From: Neelides folsomi
Lineage: Eukaryota > Arthropoda > Collembola > Neelipleona > Neelidae
Length of the DNA stretch: 64,000 nt
Direction: 5' to 3'
Assembly: GCA_034687125.1 (NCBI GenBank)
Contig: JAQGBZ010000011.1
Location: 62,001 to 126,000, forward strand
Shown in pieces: positions 34,175-46,545 of the stretch. The first letter of the stretch is position 1; each line of letters opens with the position of its first letter. A model generated the notes under the pieces. The model was not told the DNA's origin. It did not search any database and saw only the letters and a list, made by a program, of their open reading frames with translations. The translations under genes were made by a program, and so were the position numbers.

Positions 34175-37100
34175 GTCGATTAAAATTATACAAATGTGAG
34201 CGTCGGACAAAAGGTTCAATCTGGTAAGGGAATTAGGAGATCCACATTATTACGTAAATCGTGACCCGGACAGAAAATGACCTGACGGCAAATAAAATAT
34301 TTGACCAAAGTGGAAAAATGATGAGATGGCTTTACCACACAATTTACGAATAGAAAATGATTGGAGCATATTATAACACCCTATCACTCAATAAATTCCA
34401 TTATGCCCCAAAGGGACTTTCTCCAGCTATTCGTCCACGATTTCGTTATGGGATTTTCATTTGATAAATAATTAACAACCAATAAATTAATTGTATGAAG
34501 TTGGGATTAGATAAGAATCAAACAATTAGCATCCAATATGCCTTGCCTGAATACGGGCATTCGGAACTAGATATATGGTAATAAATGTTTACTATAAAGG
34601 TTTCAAAATGAAGCTTTAATCATCTTTGATTTAGCATTAAAACAAAAATGTTAACAATTTTCAATTTAAGTATCATTATCTAACACATGTGTTGTTTATT
34701 ATTCGTAAGCATTATTTCTAAACAATTTAATACGTAATTTGCAATATTTTAGAATATTTATAGTCGTAATACGTACTAAAGTACATTACTATATATCAGA
34801 TATCCTTAAATTTATCCTAAAGATTATGCTATGGAACACATTAATGAATCAATTCAGGAACAACTTTAATAAAATATAAATACAAAATAAATAATAAAAA
34901 TGCTTAACTTAACATACGCCTAATTAAAGTGAGTATACGTACACTGTAGATTTAGTACTTATAGCCTCAAATATGTAGAATGTAAAATAGATAAAATGAA
35001 AAATATTAATATTTGTAAGTTAAGTATAAAATTATAACATGTGGATAGATACATTACATAAAATATAAAAAGTATAACAGGATATTAAAACTATGCAATA
35101 AAGTAATAAAACAGGAATATCTGTATGAGAATCGACAATAAACATGAATTTCAGATAAGAATATTATATGGCATATATCCATTATCCAATATTACCTTTG
35201 TTCACGCAGCTTCTGAAATGGATAAGTTAAAAACATGTATTTAATGTTTTTTACTTTTATTTCAAACACACATACACATAAATATAATCTGTATTTACTC
35301 TATGTTTTTATCATATGAATGTATCAATTTTATCAATCTAAATTTTCCTATAAGTTTTTCCCAGATTTCAAATAGTATATATTGAAGTTGTGTAAGAATA
35401 TATATAAATATTATATATTTCTCACTTTTGCACACTTGCACATATTTTTATTATTTATCTACATAGAAGATCAGTTGAAAATTTTTGTATATTTTAACAC
35501 ACGCTCATTACGTTTTCAATAGTAAATACAATATAGATCTATTATTTATTTCAGCAGTAGGTATTCATTATTCAATAATGAATTTCGCATACCAAAATAT
35601 TTAAATTCTTATTGTTACATATATAAAAAATAAGATCAAATAAACATTATTCAAAATTAAATGAAATAAAAGAATACATAATATGATTACAGTTATTCGA
35701 TTATAAAGATAATTTAAAGGTAATTTTGTAATTGGATTCAAGATACCAAATAATTGAAAATTTATTTAGAAATCTCAAAATCAAACCCAAAAATCTGAAA
35801 TCAAAAACTTAAGAATAAAATATCTAACTTTTAGACAAATCTATCTATCCTGTACATGTATTTATTAATTACTAAAGAAATTATTATATAATATACTATG
35901 CAAGTAGTACTTTTAAGTATTTGTAGTATATATTACAATATACATAGTATATCTATACCCTACTGTTCTTTAATAGAATGTTTTTTTCATTAATTATCTA
36001 TGAATGTTTCACGCAACAAGATTCATTCCAACATCTGGCATGCCAATAAAGTAATAGTAAATTATTTTGTTGAATACTTTCTTATCAGATTTACACATGT
36101 GACTAGAACAATAGGAACTAAAAATGCCTTTGACTTTTAAGTAATGAATATAGCAATTTTATTAGCTTTAAGGTATTAATATAATTATATAGATAATGCA
36201 ATTATTTATTATATTATAATTATACTGTAGTACATTTAGAATACAATAAGCGTGTACAGATTAGTAGTATTTATAATGTATCCTGTAAGATATAAGATCA
36301 ACATTAAGATAACATTTTCAAATCTGAGTAAGAATTCTTTTCTCCTTTTTTACAAGTCAAATCTACCTAATTAACCTAGCAATAAAATGGATATGGAAAA
36401 ATAAATAACGATAACATTTTCAAGTTTGAAAAAAGTAGATTACAATTTCTGTTGTAGAGAAAATCACTACTTTTGCTAATACTTGTTTTCGGGTTCGGGC
36501 GTTTCTTTTATTTGGTTGAAATGACTTAAATATTAATTGTTACATCAGTCACATGCATAATAAATAGGATTAAATCTTATCAAAACCGCCTTTAACTTCT
36601 ATCTACTATATTATGTGCAATTACTAACAATCTAAATCTACAGGTATTTAGATCCTCTTAAATAAGGTAAATGGGGAATTTATATATATTTTTATGAGTT
36701 TCTTATCTCCATCCTCTCCTGATATTATAGAACGACAATTTAGGTTTAAATTTTAATTTAATCAACTCTGAAGTAAAATGATATGATCGACGATGTGAGC
36801 GATGGCATATCAATAAAATTTCCCCAACCACGGTGTCATACACCGTCATCCACCGCAAATACAAACCAGAGGGGAAAGAAGGAACAATTGGAATTCATCT
36901 CAATGTATTTTCTCCGCAGAGACAAATTGGGTGACAATGAAGGAGCAAGGAAGAGAACAAGTACCTTTTGGAAAACATTGCGAACCTCTGAGTTAGGGAT
37001 TTTCTCTAATTACTTCCCAACGTCTCCTCCCTCGAATTCCGCTACGTGAGAGTGGGAGCAATAATGTGAGTCTTATTAAAATGGAGTGTATGTATATGTA

Positions 37101-37271
37101 TTGGTAGACAGAAGGCATGATCCTGGCAATAGGAAACTCCTCTTTCTTTTTATGACTCTTCAAGTGGAGATTCTCATTAGCTCTTCCTTCCAGAGAATTA
37201 CAAAGGAGAATCCCCGGTTTTACCAGACTGGTGGGAGACCCAAGGACAACACATAATAAGAGAGGTTGGAG
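34175..37271. other. Intergenic, AT-rich, no gene supported
   Basis: About 3.1 kb upstream of TEX261 and downstream of the octopamine receptor, both on the minus strand. It is very AT-rich from 34.5 to 36.7 kb with only chance frames. The GC-richer part from 36.78 kb on is likely 3' UTR of the receptor. Confidence 0.6.
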
Positions 37272-37481
37272 TTAATTAGAAGGAAATTGCCCTTCGTCCT
37301 CCAAGGGCCCACCAGACGACAAATCTTCCAAGTGCTGAGTTATAATATTATTAGTGATCTCTATCTTAGGTGGGTGGTTATTCAAGTTATGCATATCATG
37401 CATGCTTTCCATTGATTGTCTCTCTGTCGAGGCCTCCAAACGCATCAGCGTCCTCTTTGGCACCAGAGAATTGCATTTCCT
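37272..37481 (-). CDS. Oamb: Alternative/spliced last exon of the octopamine receptor
   Basis: A 69-codon frame after an acceptor (ATTTAG, 37482-37487) reads [20 protein letters not shown] and on through [14 protein letters not shown] to [10 protein letters not shown] and TAA. The codon pattern is coding-like and the frame is phase 0. The previous exon has an in-phase GT donor at 37729 (ESQ|GTTGCT), so removing 37482-37729 replaces the 23-residue read-through tail by this 69-residue tail. It may well be the main form, with the shorter ending being intron retention. Confidence 0.6.
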   Translation of the reverse strand, partial: RKCNSLVPKRTLMRLEASTERQSMESMHDMHNLNNHPPKIEITNNIITQHLEDLSSGGPLEDEGQFPSN

Positions 37482-40400
37482 CTAAATCCTACGGACATTG
37501 ATTATGCGTATTATAATGCTAGGTACACTGAATGACTTCGTCAATGTTTGAACAAATTGAATCAGGGTTCCGAGGTTTTCATACTAATTCCTCATCAATG
37601 GAAGGAAACGCGTCACGTTCATTTTGAGTATTCCCCATCGGCACTCTCACCAAAGGATTGTCAAACCCGGGCCTCAGATCTGCAACTCGGGAGATTAGCC
37701 CTTCGGGTCGGGGCGGATCGGGGAGCAACCTGAGATTCCTGATCGTGGTCCTGCAAGTGTTCGCTCTCGTCCCCCATTGAAGAGAGGAAAATGGGGACGA
37801 CGGTGAGTTGGGGCTTCTTCTCCGTTTGGCAAACGCACCGGCAGATGATCTTTTTGAAAGCGAAGCGGAAGTCTTTGGAAAACAGGGCGTAGATACACCT
37901 AAACCAAATTGACATGACATCTCGGGCATTTGATTACGGGAATTGGGAAGTCTTAGGAGTGGCTTACGGGTTGAGAGCAGAATTGCAGTAGCCGAGCCAG
38001 AAGAGAACGGAGAACAACAGCGGCGGAATGCATGTGGGACAAAAGGCCCGGAGAACGTACATGGTGAAGAAGGGAAGCCTGGGAAATGGATCATTGTTTT
38101 ATTAAATATAAATATGGGGGAAGTGAGCCGTACCAGCAGAGGATGAAGCCTCCAACAATTATCCCTGGAAAAAATGTTTTATTCAATTGGTAAAAAGTGT
38201 TTTGGAGTCAACTCCCATTTTTCATTCCTTCACATCTCATTTCCATTAGGGCCGTGGGAGAGGAAGGGCAAGTGACATGAGTCGGGTCCTCCGGGCGACT
38301 TAAATTCAAACCCAGGCCTATAAACATCTTCGGAGCATAATGAGGGAGAAGTTTAAAAAAGAGGTCGGCAGTGGATGTGCAGGTAAGGGGCTTTATTTAT
38401 TCGGATCTGGTGAAAAATGGAGGGGGAAATGGAGTGAAGTTGTTTGCTCGCCAACCTTTCAAAATTTCCTCACGTACCGAGTGTTTTCGCCGCTTTCGTC
38501 TCCATGCGAAATCTTTTCACTTGAGCCTTTATGTTCCGTTTGCCCATCTTTGAAATGAGCTTCGGCTTCTCCTCGCCCTCGTACTTGGAAGCCGTCGGCG
38601 AGGGCGTCGAGGTCTCCGACTCGCTCCCTCGCCGGCGTTCTACAGGGATGCTGAGGGTTTCCACGCGACTCGCCATCGGCGACCCACACGAGCTCGGTGA
38701 CGTCGATGCGGTCGACCGCCGGCTTGGAGAAAAATTCCCCATGTTCCGCGGCTTCAACGACGCTGACCGCCGTCCTGAAACAAACCCCAATTTGTTAGCG
38801 CCTGACCCAATTTGTCTCTTTCTCTTCCTCAATTTATACTTCCACAAGACCATCAATATTTAACTTCAATACTCAACCAGTTCCCATTCTCCATTCAATT
38901 TCCACGTAAAATTATATTTAGTTGGCTGCTCATTCTTTCCCATTTGCATTGAGGACTGATTGGAAGCCTTTTGCAGATCTTTATACATATCATTTTTCAC
39001 CCATAGTATTATAATAGAGCACTCATTATATCCTATTAAACCCGGTTCATGAATTTTGAAAACCTTTTATCTATTTTTCCATTCGCGACTTAAATGTGGC
39101 GATCTGGAAAAGAGCTTTAATGTTTCAATCCAATCATTTCTCATCTCGAAAAAAACTTGAAATAATCCATTTAAAAAATATTTAAACCATATTGTAAAAA
39201 GTAGGTTTGGGTATATGGAAGCTTATGTGAAAATTCCAAATTTACCTATTCTGATCTTGATGAAAATTTATTTAATCTACAAACTCCCCTTCTACTCCTA
39301 TTAATAAATATTGGAGTTGTTATATATTATTTAGCTTTATAAAGCAAGCTGGAGTTTAAGAAAAGAACCATCAAAGGCCGAGACTGAGCATACGTAAATG
39401 TTATTAATCTTCTGGGTGTTTATTGAGTGGAAAGGAAAAAAGTCACATGTCACTTTTCCCTGCTGCTCAGGCTGAAGAAGACGGATGAGAAATCGGACAC
39501 TGAAGGGTCTTTTGATTCGGGGAGTAATGGTGTGCGAGTAAGTAGGTTTATTAACTTTTGTCCTTCACTACGTAAATATTAAAAGAGTAATGGGAAAGGT
39601 AAAAAGGTGTTTGAACCTCGTGGCGGCGGAGTCAAATGAACTTTGAACTTTTCTTGAGATCTGCTCCGAGCAAGCCGCGACCCTGATGTTGACTGTCGGC
39701 CATTGAGTGGAGTCGAGGTGTTGGAGTCGTCGGTCATCACTGTTGACCCCCCGGTTGATGGAGTATTCGGAATTGGAGAGTCCGTGGGTTTTTGCACTGA
39801 CCTTCCCCGGTGGATTCTGAGCGTCAGACGCTGTTCTTCGAATCTTGAACCAAGGAGCCGAGTGGCCTTTGTTGTTCGGAATCCTTGGTTGATGGCCCGT
39901 GTAGTTTCTACAGCCGCTCGGTAAATCCGCCAGTAAAAAAACAGCATAACAAACATGGGGAGGTAAAAGGAACCGATGGCTGAATAAACAACATAACCCT
40001 GGAAATTTTAAAATCACTGTTATTCTTTTCCCTTTACTCATAATATTTAGCGACTATTGATCATAACTTATATCATAAGAAATATTTATATGTTTATCAA
40101 AAACTCAAATTCGTTTTAAATTTCTTAAAATATAAATTTAAATTTAAAATGCAGAATTTGGAATTCCAAAATTGTAAATATGAATTACTTTTTTTAAGAT
40201 AAGAATTAAAATTATTGATTCTCTAAAGAATAAATATTGTGATGAGCCGACGGACCTTGTCATTGGTAAGCTCACACGTGAGAGCGCATTCTTCCATGTG
40301 GTACAGCGGCCCTGTTTCCTCTTCTTCTCCCGGCAAGGGCGTGGTGTCATAAGGACCCAAGGTCTGGTAACTACTGATTGTAGAATTGGCGAGTGAGCGG

Positions 40401-41841
40401 TAGAAAGTCCGCTTCCGGTCGTTCCATCCCACCAGCGGCGGAAAGCAAATGAGAAAGCTCAGGACCCACACAATGGCAATGAGGATCTTGGCCTTCTTCG
40501 GCGACATAATACTTGGGTATGTGACAGGGCGAGTGACGGCGACGTAGCGGTCGAGGCTGATGGCACACAAGTTGAGAATCGAGGCCGTGCACATCCAGAC
40601 GTCAAGGGCCAGCCAGGCCGAACACCACAATTCCCCAAAGATCCAAACTTCAAAAATTTCAAACGTGGCTGAGAAGGGGAGAACGGCGACGCCGACCTGA
40701 AAATTCAAATCCCTCATTTTCCATCCGCTAATCCGAGAATAATAACAACCATGTAGAAAGGCCATTCACATGTAAATAATGGGAGTGAAGCCAAGGAAGA
40801 AATACGACTTCCTTTTGTCCACCACCTTTCATTTAAATTGACTTATCCAGACCTCGTAAATTGCTACATCCTATTATTACTTACCAAATTTGAAAAAATA
40901 ATAATAGGAGGGAAAGAATTATGTTTTAATGAGGTTCATACACCTTTCATCTATCACCTACACTTGAACAGAGAAATACATGTGTTATACAGAGTGTACC
41001 ATATACAGGGTATAGGGAAATATTTATAATGGTTATTTATATAAAAATAAACTTCATGTCATTAATACTCATATTTCAATTTCGTTGCCTTTATTAAGGG
41101 AATATATTCATTACTTATAGTTTTACATATATATTCGAACTCTCGAAAGGTTATACGTATGTTGTATGGTTGGATTTCAATATCTCAATGATAATAATAG
41201 CAATAATGGGATTATTAAAATGTTGAAGTGAAGCAAATAATAATTTAATGGGGAATTTTTCAAACTTTTGTCCAATTTTTCTAATTCTGTTGATGTAATT
41301 TATGCTCCTGTGATTTCGAAAATTTTGCGATAACAGTCTCGCCAATTTTCCATTACTGAGAAATGATTTCATTTTTTAGAGAAATTGCTATCGGTATTAT
41401 TAATATTTAATATGATTTCTTAAACAGCAAAAGTTCAACAACAACAAAATGTTTCCAAACTGCGTAATTCCTCAATTTTCTATTGTTAACATACAATGAA
41501 ACGGGAATTATAATTCATGGATTTATTGAAGCAAAGAACCAATTTTTGTATCATCATTTTTGAAGATCTTTGATCTTAAATAAAAAAGATTTTATAACTC
41601 ATGTTACCATCAGGTCGGCGACTGCCAAGGAAACAATGAACAGATTCGTCACGGTTCTCAACTTGGTGCTTATGAATACTGCAAGGATGACGAGGCAGTT
41701 GCCAAGGATCACCACGAGGTTGATGATGGCCAAAATGACCAGAGAGACGATGACCCGGGCATCTCTCCAGTCAACCTCGTTGAGGAGTTCTTCACAAGAG
41801 ACGTTGGTTAACGTGATCCGATCCAAGTCCTCGTCCTGCAT
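37272..41841 (-). CDS. Oamb: Octopamine receptor, Oamb / alpha1-adrenergic-like GPCR
   Basis: Exons 41608-41841, 40256-40696, 39617-39998, 38478-38774, 38134-38164 (31 bp), 37968-38078, then either 37661-37898 ending SCRSEARV (577 aa) or 37730-37898 spliced to 37272-37481 (624 aa). Start at 41841 is supported by an in-frame TGA just upstream. The protein is a seven-helix rhodopsin-class receptor: TM1 with GNCLVI, Asp3.32 at about 110 ([10 protein letters not shown]), DRYVAV at about 127, TM5 serines in [12 protein letters not shown]6 [13 protein letters not shown] and TM7 ALNPCIYALF. N13-V-S is a likely N-glycosylation site. The stretches [29 protein letters not shown] and [20 protein letters not shown] are nearly identical in insect Oamb. 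Known Oamb couples octopamine to Ca2+ and cAMP signalling in neurons and oviduct. The third intracellular loop is long and Ser/Thr-rich. Confidence 0.94.
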
Positions 41842-44800
41842 CACACCGGTTCACCCCACAGCCTTCGACCTCCTCATCTAAGTAATTGGGGAAATTGATC
41901 AACATTGGTTTTCTTAATAATATAAAATCCCCTTCGCGGTTTCCAAGTACAGGGTTTATTAATCTGGGTGACTTATGACACGAGTAGTTGGATGTTCAAA
42001 TGAGATCTCTTGACAACTCTGACTGAATTATGGATCGAATGAAACCAGAGTGAAAACTGTGGGTCGCCGGGTTTTGAGACTTGAGAGTCAAACCCCGTTC
42101 CGTAACTCTGATAAATTAACTGGGAGCTCGTCTCATTCAATTAGACTCTTCGCCGAGGAGATCGATCCTTGGCTCGAGAATTTTCCTCTGTGGGGAAGAG
42201 ACGAGTTCTCATTAGCCTTTTCTCTAATTACCTCCTCGAGCTTTATCCAAAAATCTTCGATGAGGAGTCGAATGAATTCCAACTTTCTCAAACACCCTTT
42301 CGAGACGAACAAAACTTTTCCCCAAACCACCTGATTCCCGCAATGGTCTTTATTAAATTCAACAAATCTTTGTAAATCTTTCCTTAACTAATGTCAATAA
42401 TGTTCATATTTCTCTTAATTGCCCATTTAATACGAGTTCTAATACTTCTAATAAGCATAAATGTAATTGAAATAAACACAGATAGTATTATAAGTTGTAA
42501 GGATATTTAGTATATGTATCAATGTTGGTCCATTGATACAATTTGAATTTCCCAAAGGGCCGAGGGATTTGCCTACATAAACTCTAGAGTTTATTACCTA
42601 CCTAGTTGGTAAAGATATTTACAATATCAGTTGGTTCACAGGCATGGTGGCTTCAATTGAATTTCACCTTGAGTGAAATCAAGCTGTTTGTATAAGAAAA
42701 GCAAATTCCAATATTCCATTTCCCAATAAAGATGAAAGTCGAGATTCCTCCTCTTCTATTTTGGAACCACCGTAAGGATGTGTGTATATTATGGATAAAT
42801 AGAGAGAGAAAGTCATAATGAAACTCGACGTTTCATCTCCAACTATAAATAAAATATGGGTGTAATCAAAAGCCGCTCAAGTTGGGAAAACCCAGGGCGA
42901 AGATTATGGTCCTTGAGAATGATTAGGGAACCAAGGGCCTCCTCTTGAGGGCCAGAGGTGAAGAGTCCCAAATAATTCCCAAATGAGTCCTCCAATGAAT
43001 CCTTAAATCAATCTGTAATTTATCTCAGGAGATCCAAAGCGGTGAGATGATCGGGAAAAGAAGGTCGTCCCCACTTGGGTATTGATTCGACTTCCGAGTC
43101 TTTTGGGGTTGAAAGTCTGGTGGGAGTGATGCGTCCTACTCGACAAAGTTATTACAAAGAGAGAGGAGAGCCAGCGGAGAGAGACGCCGACTATGTCTAC
43201 TTATTGGTACGTAATGGGCCTGAAAATTGCCAATTTTTACTTCGTCCTTTCATTCTTGTAGCTCCCACTCGAGGAAAGAGTAATGAAAAGAGATGGTACT
43301 TATAACACTTATACTCTTAACTACCCTTCTTACAGCCCTAATGTCACACGGGGACAATCCGTAGTATAATTATAATCTTATACGTCCGCGGACAAATGGC
43401 CAAAGGTGAAAGTAATTTTTATATCTCAACACAATACCAATACAAATCCACCAAATCCTACATGCACATATCTGTATATATAATATCACATTGTGTGTTA
43501 TGTTATAAATATGTATACCATTTCCAATGTACCATATGTACCATTGGTAATGTACCTAAAGCACCTGGGGATATACAGATAACATATTCTATGTGTTAGT
43601 ATGCCACTCATGTTTTGGATAATTTTTCAATACAGATATGCATTGACACTTGAGGTGAATCCTATGGATCTATGCTATATAACATGTTTGGTATTAAGGG
43701 TTTGACAAAATAGATCCGGCCTCTGATCTCGAGTGTAATACTTTAATATTATGCGAGCAATACGTTGGGGTCTAAACAAATAATCTGGCAGGGGAAATCT
43801 CCGTTTTAATCTCACTCAGGACTGACTTTTGTGGTTAGGGGAGAAAATGGGATTCTAGGCACACCTCGGTTCTTGTGCGTTTGGGTGAGAGGATTACTCG
43901 ATTCTTCACCGCACAGCCTCACGAGCGTCCTTAAGACGGTCCTCAAGACCTGACCTCAACAGTCTCAAGAATCCTCATTGGCAATGAGACATTTCCCCCA
44001 TTTTGACCAGCAATTTATTGACACTCGTCCTCAGTTCTTAGATACAGTTAGCGACACAGTTAGGGTGAATATTAAGCAGACGGCGGAGAAAGACAAGAAA
44101 GGGGAAGACCGCCGTCTTTTCTCATTTTTCCGCACACACCAATTTGTGAAGGGCGGCGAGACGTCGTCTATCACATTCCATTTAATACCTATATTGGTCT
44201 GTATAGCTACACTAAGGAACATTATATTTCTCCAAGGTTGTGTGTGTGTGTGTGTGTGGATGTGTGTTATATGTAAAATGAATTTTCTCCCTCCTTGTCA
44301 CTGTTCCTTTTGTGGGGAGAAAAATATAAATTGAATTGAATAATCTTGAGAGTATTGGCCTCTGTTTCCTCTGATTGAACGGTTCGGGGAAGAAAAAGGG
44401 CCGTGGAACAAGTTACAGTGGAAAATCCTTTGGACGTCAGAGACAGAGGGAGATCAATGAGATTCAAGGCATCAGGAAGCATTAAATTTAGGTTCTCTCT
44501 TGAGGTGCCTTTTGCCCGAATTTCACGCCCTGCTCCTATTATCTTCAATACTCATCTATTATCTATTCCTTTGACTTCTAAAGGTCTCTATAGGACAATG
44601 TTGTTGTCAAGAGGCCCTAAATACTCGCCCTTTATCCCCCATTATAAGGCCGGCTCGGGGACTGGGAAGTGCAGACATAAAGTTTCCGCTCATTTACTAC
44701 AATAATCCCCTCTTCGTTTTCAATTCATTCAATGTCAGCTTCATAATTACTAACGAGGTCGTGGAAGGGAGCCTAAATAACCTTTCTGCTTATTAAATGG

Positions 44801-45655
44801 GAAAAGGGCCGTTATGTGTTGAATGCTCTTTTTATGAATCCCCGGCCCTCGTTCAGGTGAGTTTTAATGGCACCCGGGCAAGGGGAATAATGGGAGATTC
44901 TCGAGCCCGTTGACCAATTTACGATCGGGTTGTTGTCGGAGCAGGTGAAATCTCATCCATTGATCTCACAATTGCGTGGGTTGAAAAATGGTCAGGTTGA
45001 ATTTGAGGAAAAGGAGACCTAAAGACTCAAAGAAAACTTTTCTCCTTTCCCAGATCTTTTTTTCAATGGAAACTATTCAAATTTCTCAAATAGACCATTT
45101 GAACACTTTCTTTTTGATAGGGATTGAAGGAGAAGATCAACTTTTCTGGTAGTGGAATGGTCTTAAGGTTACTTTATGGAAAAACTCCTTGCCTCTTCCC
45201 AGGAAGAAACAAATCAAATGGACAATGAGGGTAAAACTTTGAGCTCACTTCCACTCTCTTCAACTTCCAAACCCCCATTCGGGTAATAATGGCGAAACTC
45301 CTTATCTTCCTCTAATTAACTAAAATCAAACAAGTTTACAACAAATTAACCCTTTTTCATCTTTAAACCAATTTGATACAATGAACACTACCAAGCATAT
45401 TTAAACATCCATTTAAATAATGTTCTTTAGATCTTCTATTTATCTTACTTAAATTATATTTAAGTTTCAATGTGTAACATTGAGTCATTCTTATTTATAT
45501 TTATATTATATTTACATTAATTATGCTAATTAATAGAAAAGTTTAATAGTTAATATGTCTTACATAACTAATAGCATAGGATAATACTAAATATAATTTT
45601 CAATAGGTATATTAGATATACAAATTATGAGAAAAATTGTCAACTTTATGATGAG
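41842..45655. other. Receptor 5' flank, no coding exon supported
   Basis: Holds 5' UTR and promoter of the octopamine receptor and several GC-richer blocks (42.0-42.35, 43.0-43.3, 43.8-45.3 kb). Frames on both strands are short and without splice-consistent partners. A (TG)n microsatellite of about ten units lies near 44239-44258. Confidence 0.5.
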
Positions 45656-46545
45656 TAGAGAGCGGACTTCTATGCAATGGCATGTTTTTTATTTGTGAGG
45701 GATACCCATTCAAACTTTGGAAGTGAACTGATCCATAAAAACAAGGAATCTTCTGAGATTTTTCTCATGGCATGTCGAGCATATTTTCGGGTTTAGCGGC
45801 ATACCGCCGACGTTCGTGCATATTTTGGCCATTTATTAAAAATTTTCTTTTTAAAATCGATTATTTAGGACAAATAATTGCATAATTTAAACCAAATATA
45901 ATAAAAATTCTATTAAATAATTGATTATATCTTATAAATAGTGATAATTGTGCTTTAGATATTCACTAAAATAGTATATTATTTAATTGTTATATTAAAT
46001 TCAAAGTTATTCACCACGTTTGTTAAAGTACAAATGGAATTGTGCTAGAAAGTGTTCAATCTAGGTATACAGGTATACATAAGCAATATGCCATATATTC
46101 ACTTAAGTAATTCGCTATAATCTTAATTTAGATATTTTTTAAATGAGTTGTTAAGTTTAGGTATTTAATACAGGTAGAATTCATTAGAATTCATTAGTTT
46201 ATTGTTTTAAAATACCGTTATATTTTCTATTGGCTGAAAATCCATATTATATAGTTAACATACATAAGCATTAATAATGCCACAAGATAAAACAGGAACT
46301 TTTACAAATTAATTGAAAATATAAGAATTTATATATTTTTAAAAAGATGACTTATTGATTTCTGCTGTTTATTTATAAAATTTAGATTCTGTATACAAAA
46401 TTTATTAAAAAGTGTACACAATTATGCATTTTTGCATGTTTTGCATGGGCATATGCATATGCAAAATTGGCATATTTCACCGTTTTTCCCCTGCATATTG
46501 CATGCATATAATCGCATTTGATAGGGCATATAAGTCCGCTCTCTA
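45656..46545. mobile_element. 890 bp terminal-inverted-repeat element, family unknown
   Basis: The left end TAGAGAGCGGACTTCTATGC is mirrored by GCATATAAGTCCGCTCTCTA at 46526-46545, a 20 bp inverted repeat with one mismatch. The interior is AT-rich with several GCATAT/CATGC-type words and no transposase frame. I do not see a clear target-site duplication. The similarity extends a few bases outward (GAGTAGAG versus GAAGTAGAG), so the true ends may lie slightly further out. Confidence 0.65.

Noticed and set aside
37579-38094. 171-codon minus-strand frame overlapping the end of the octopamine receptor
   Set aside because: It is an off-frame read through receptor exons 6 and 7 and the intron between them; the conserved NPxxY helix is in another frame.
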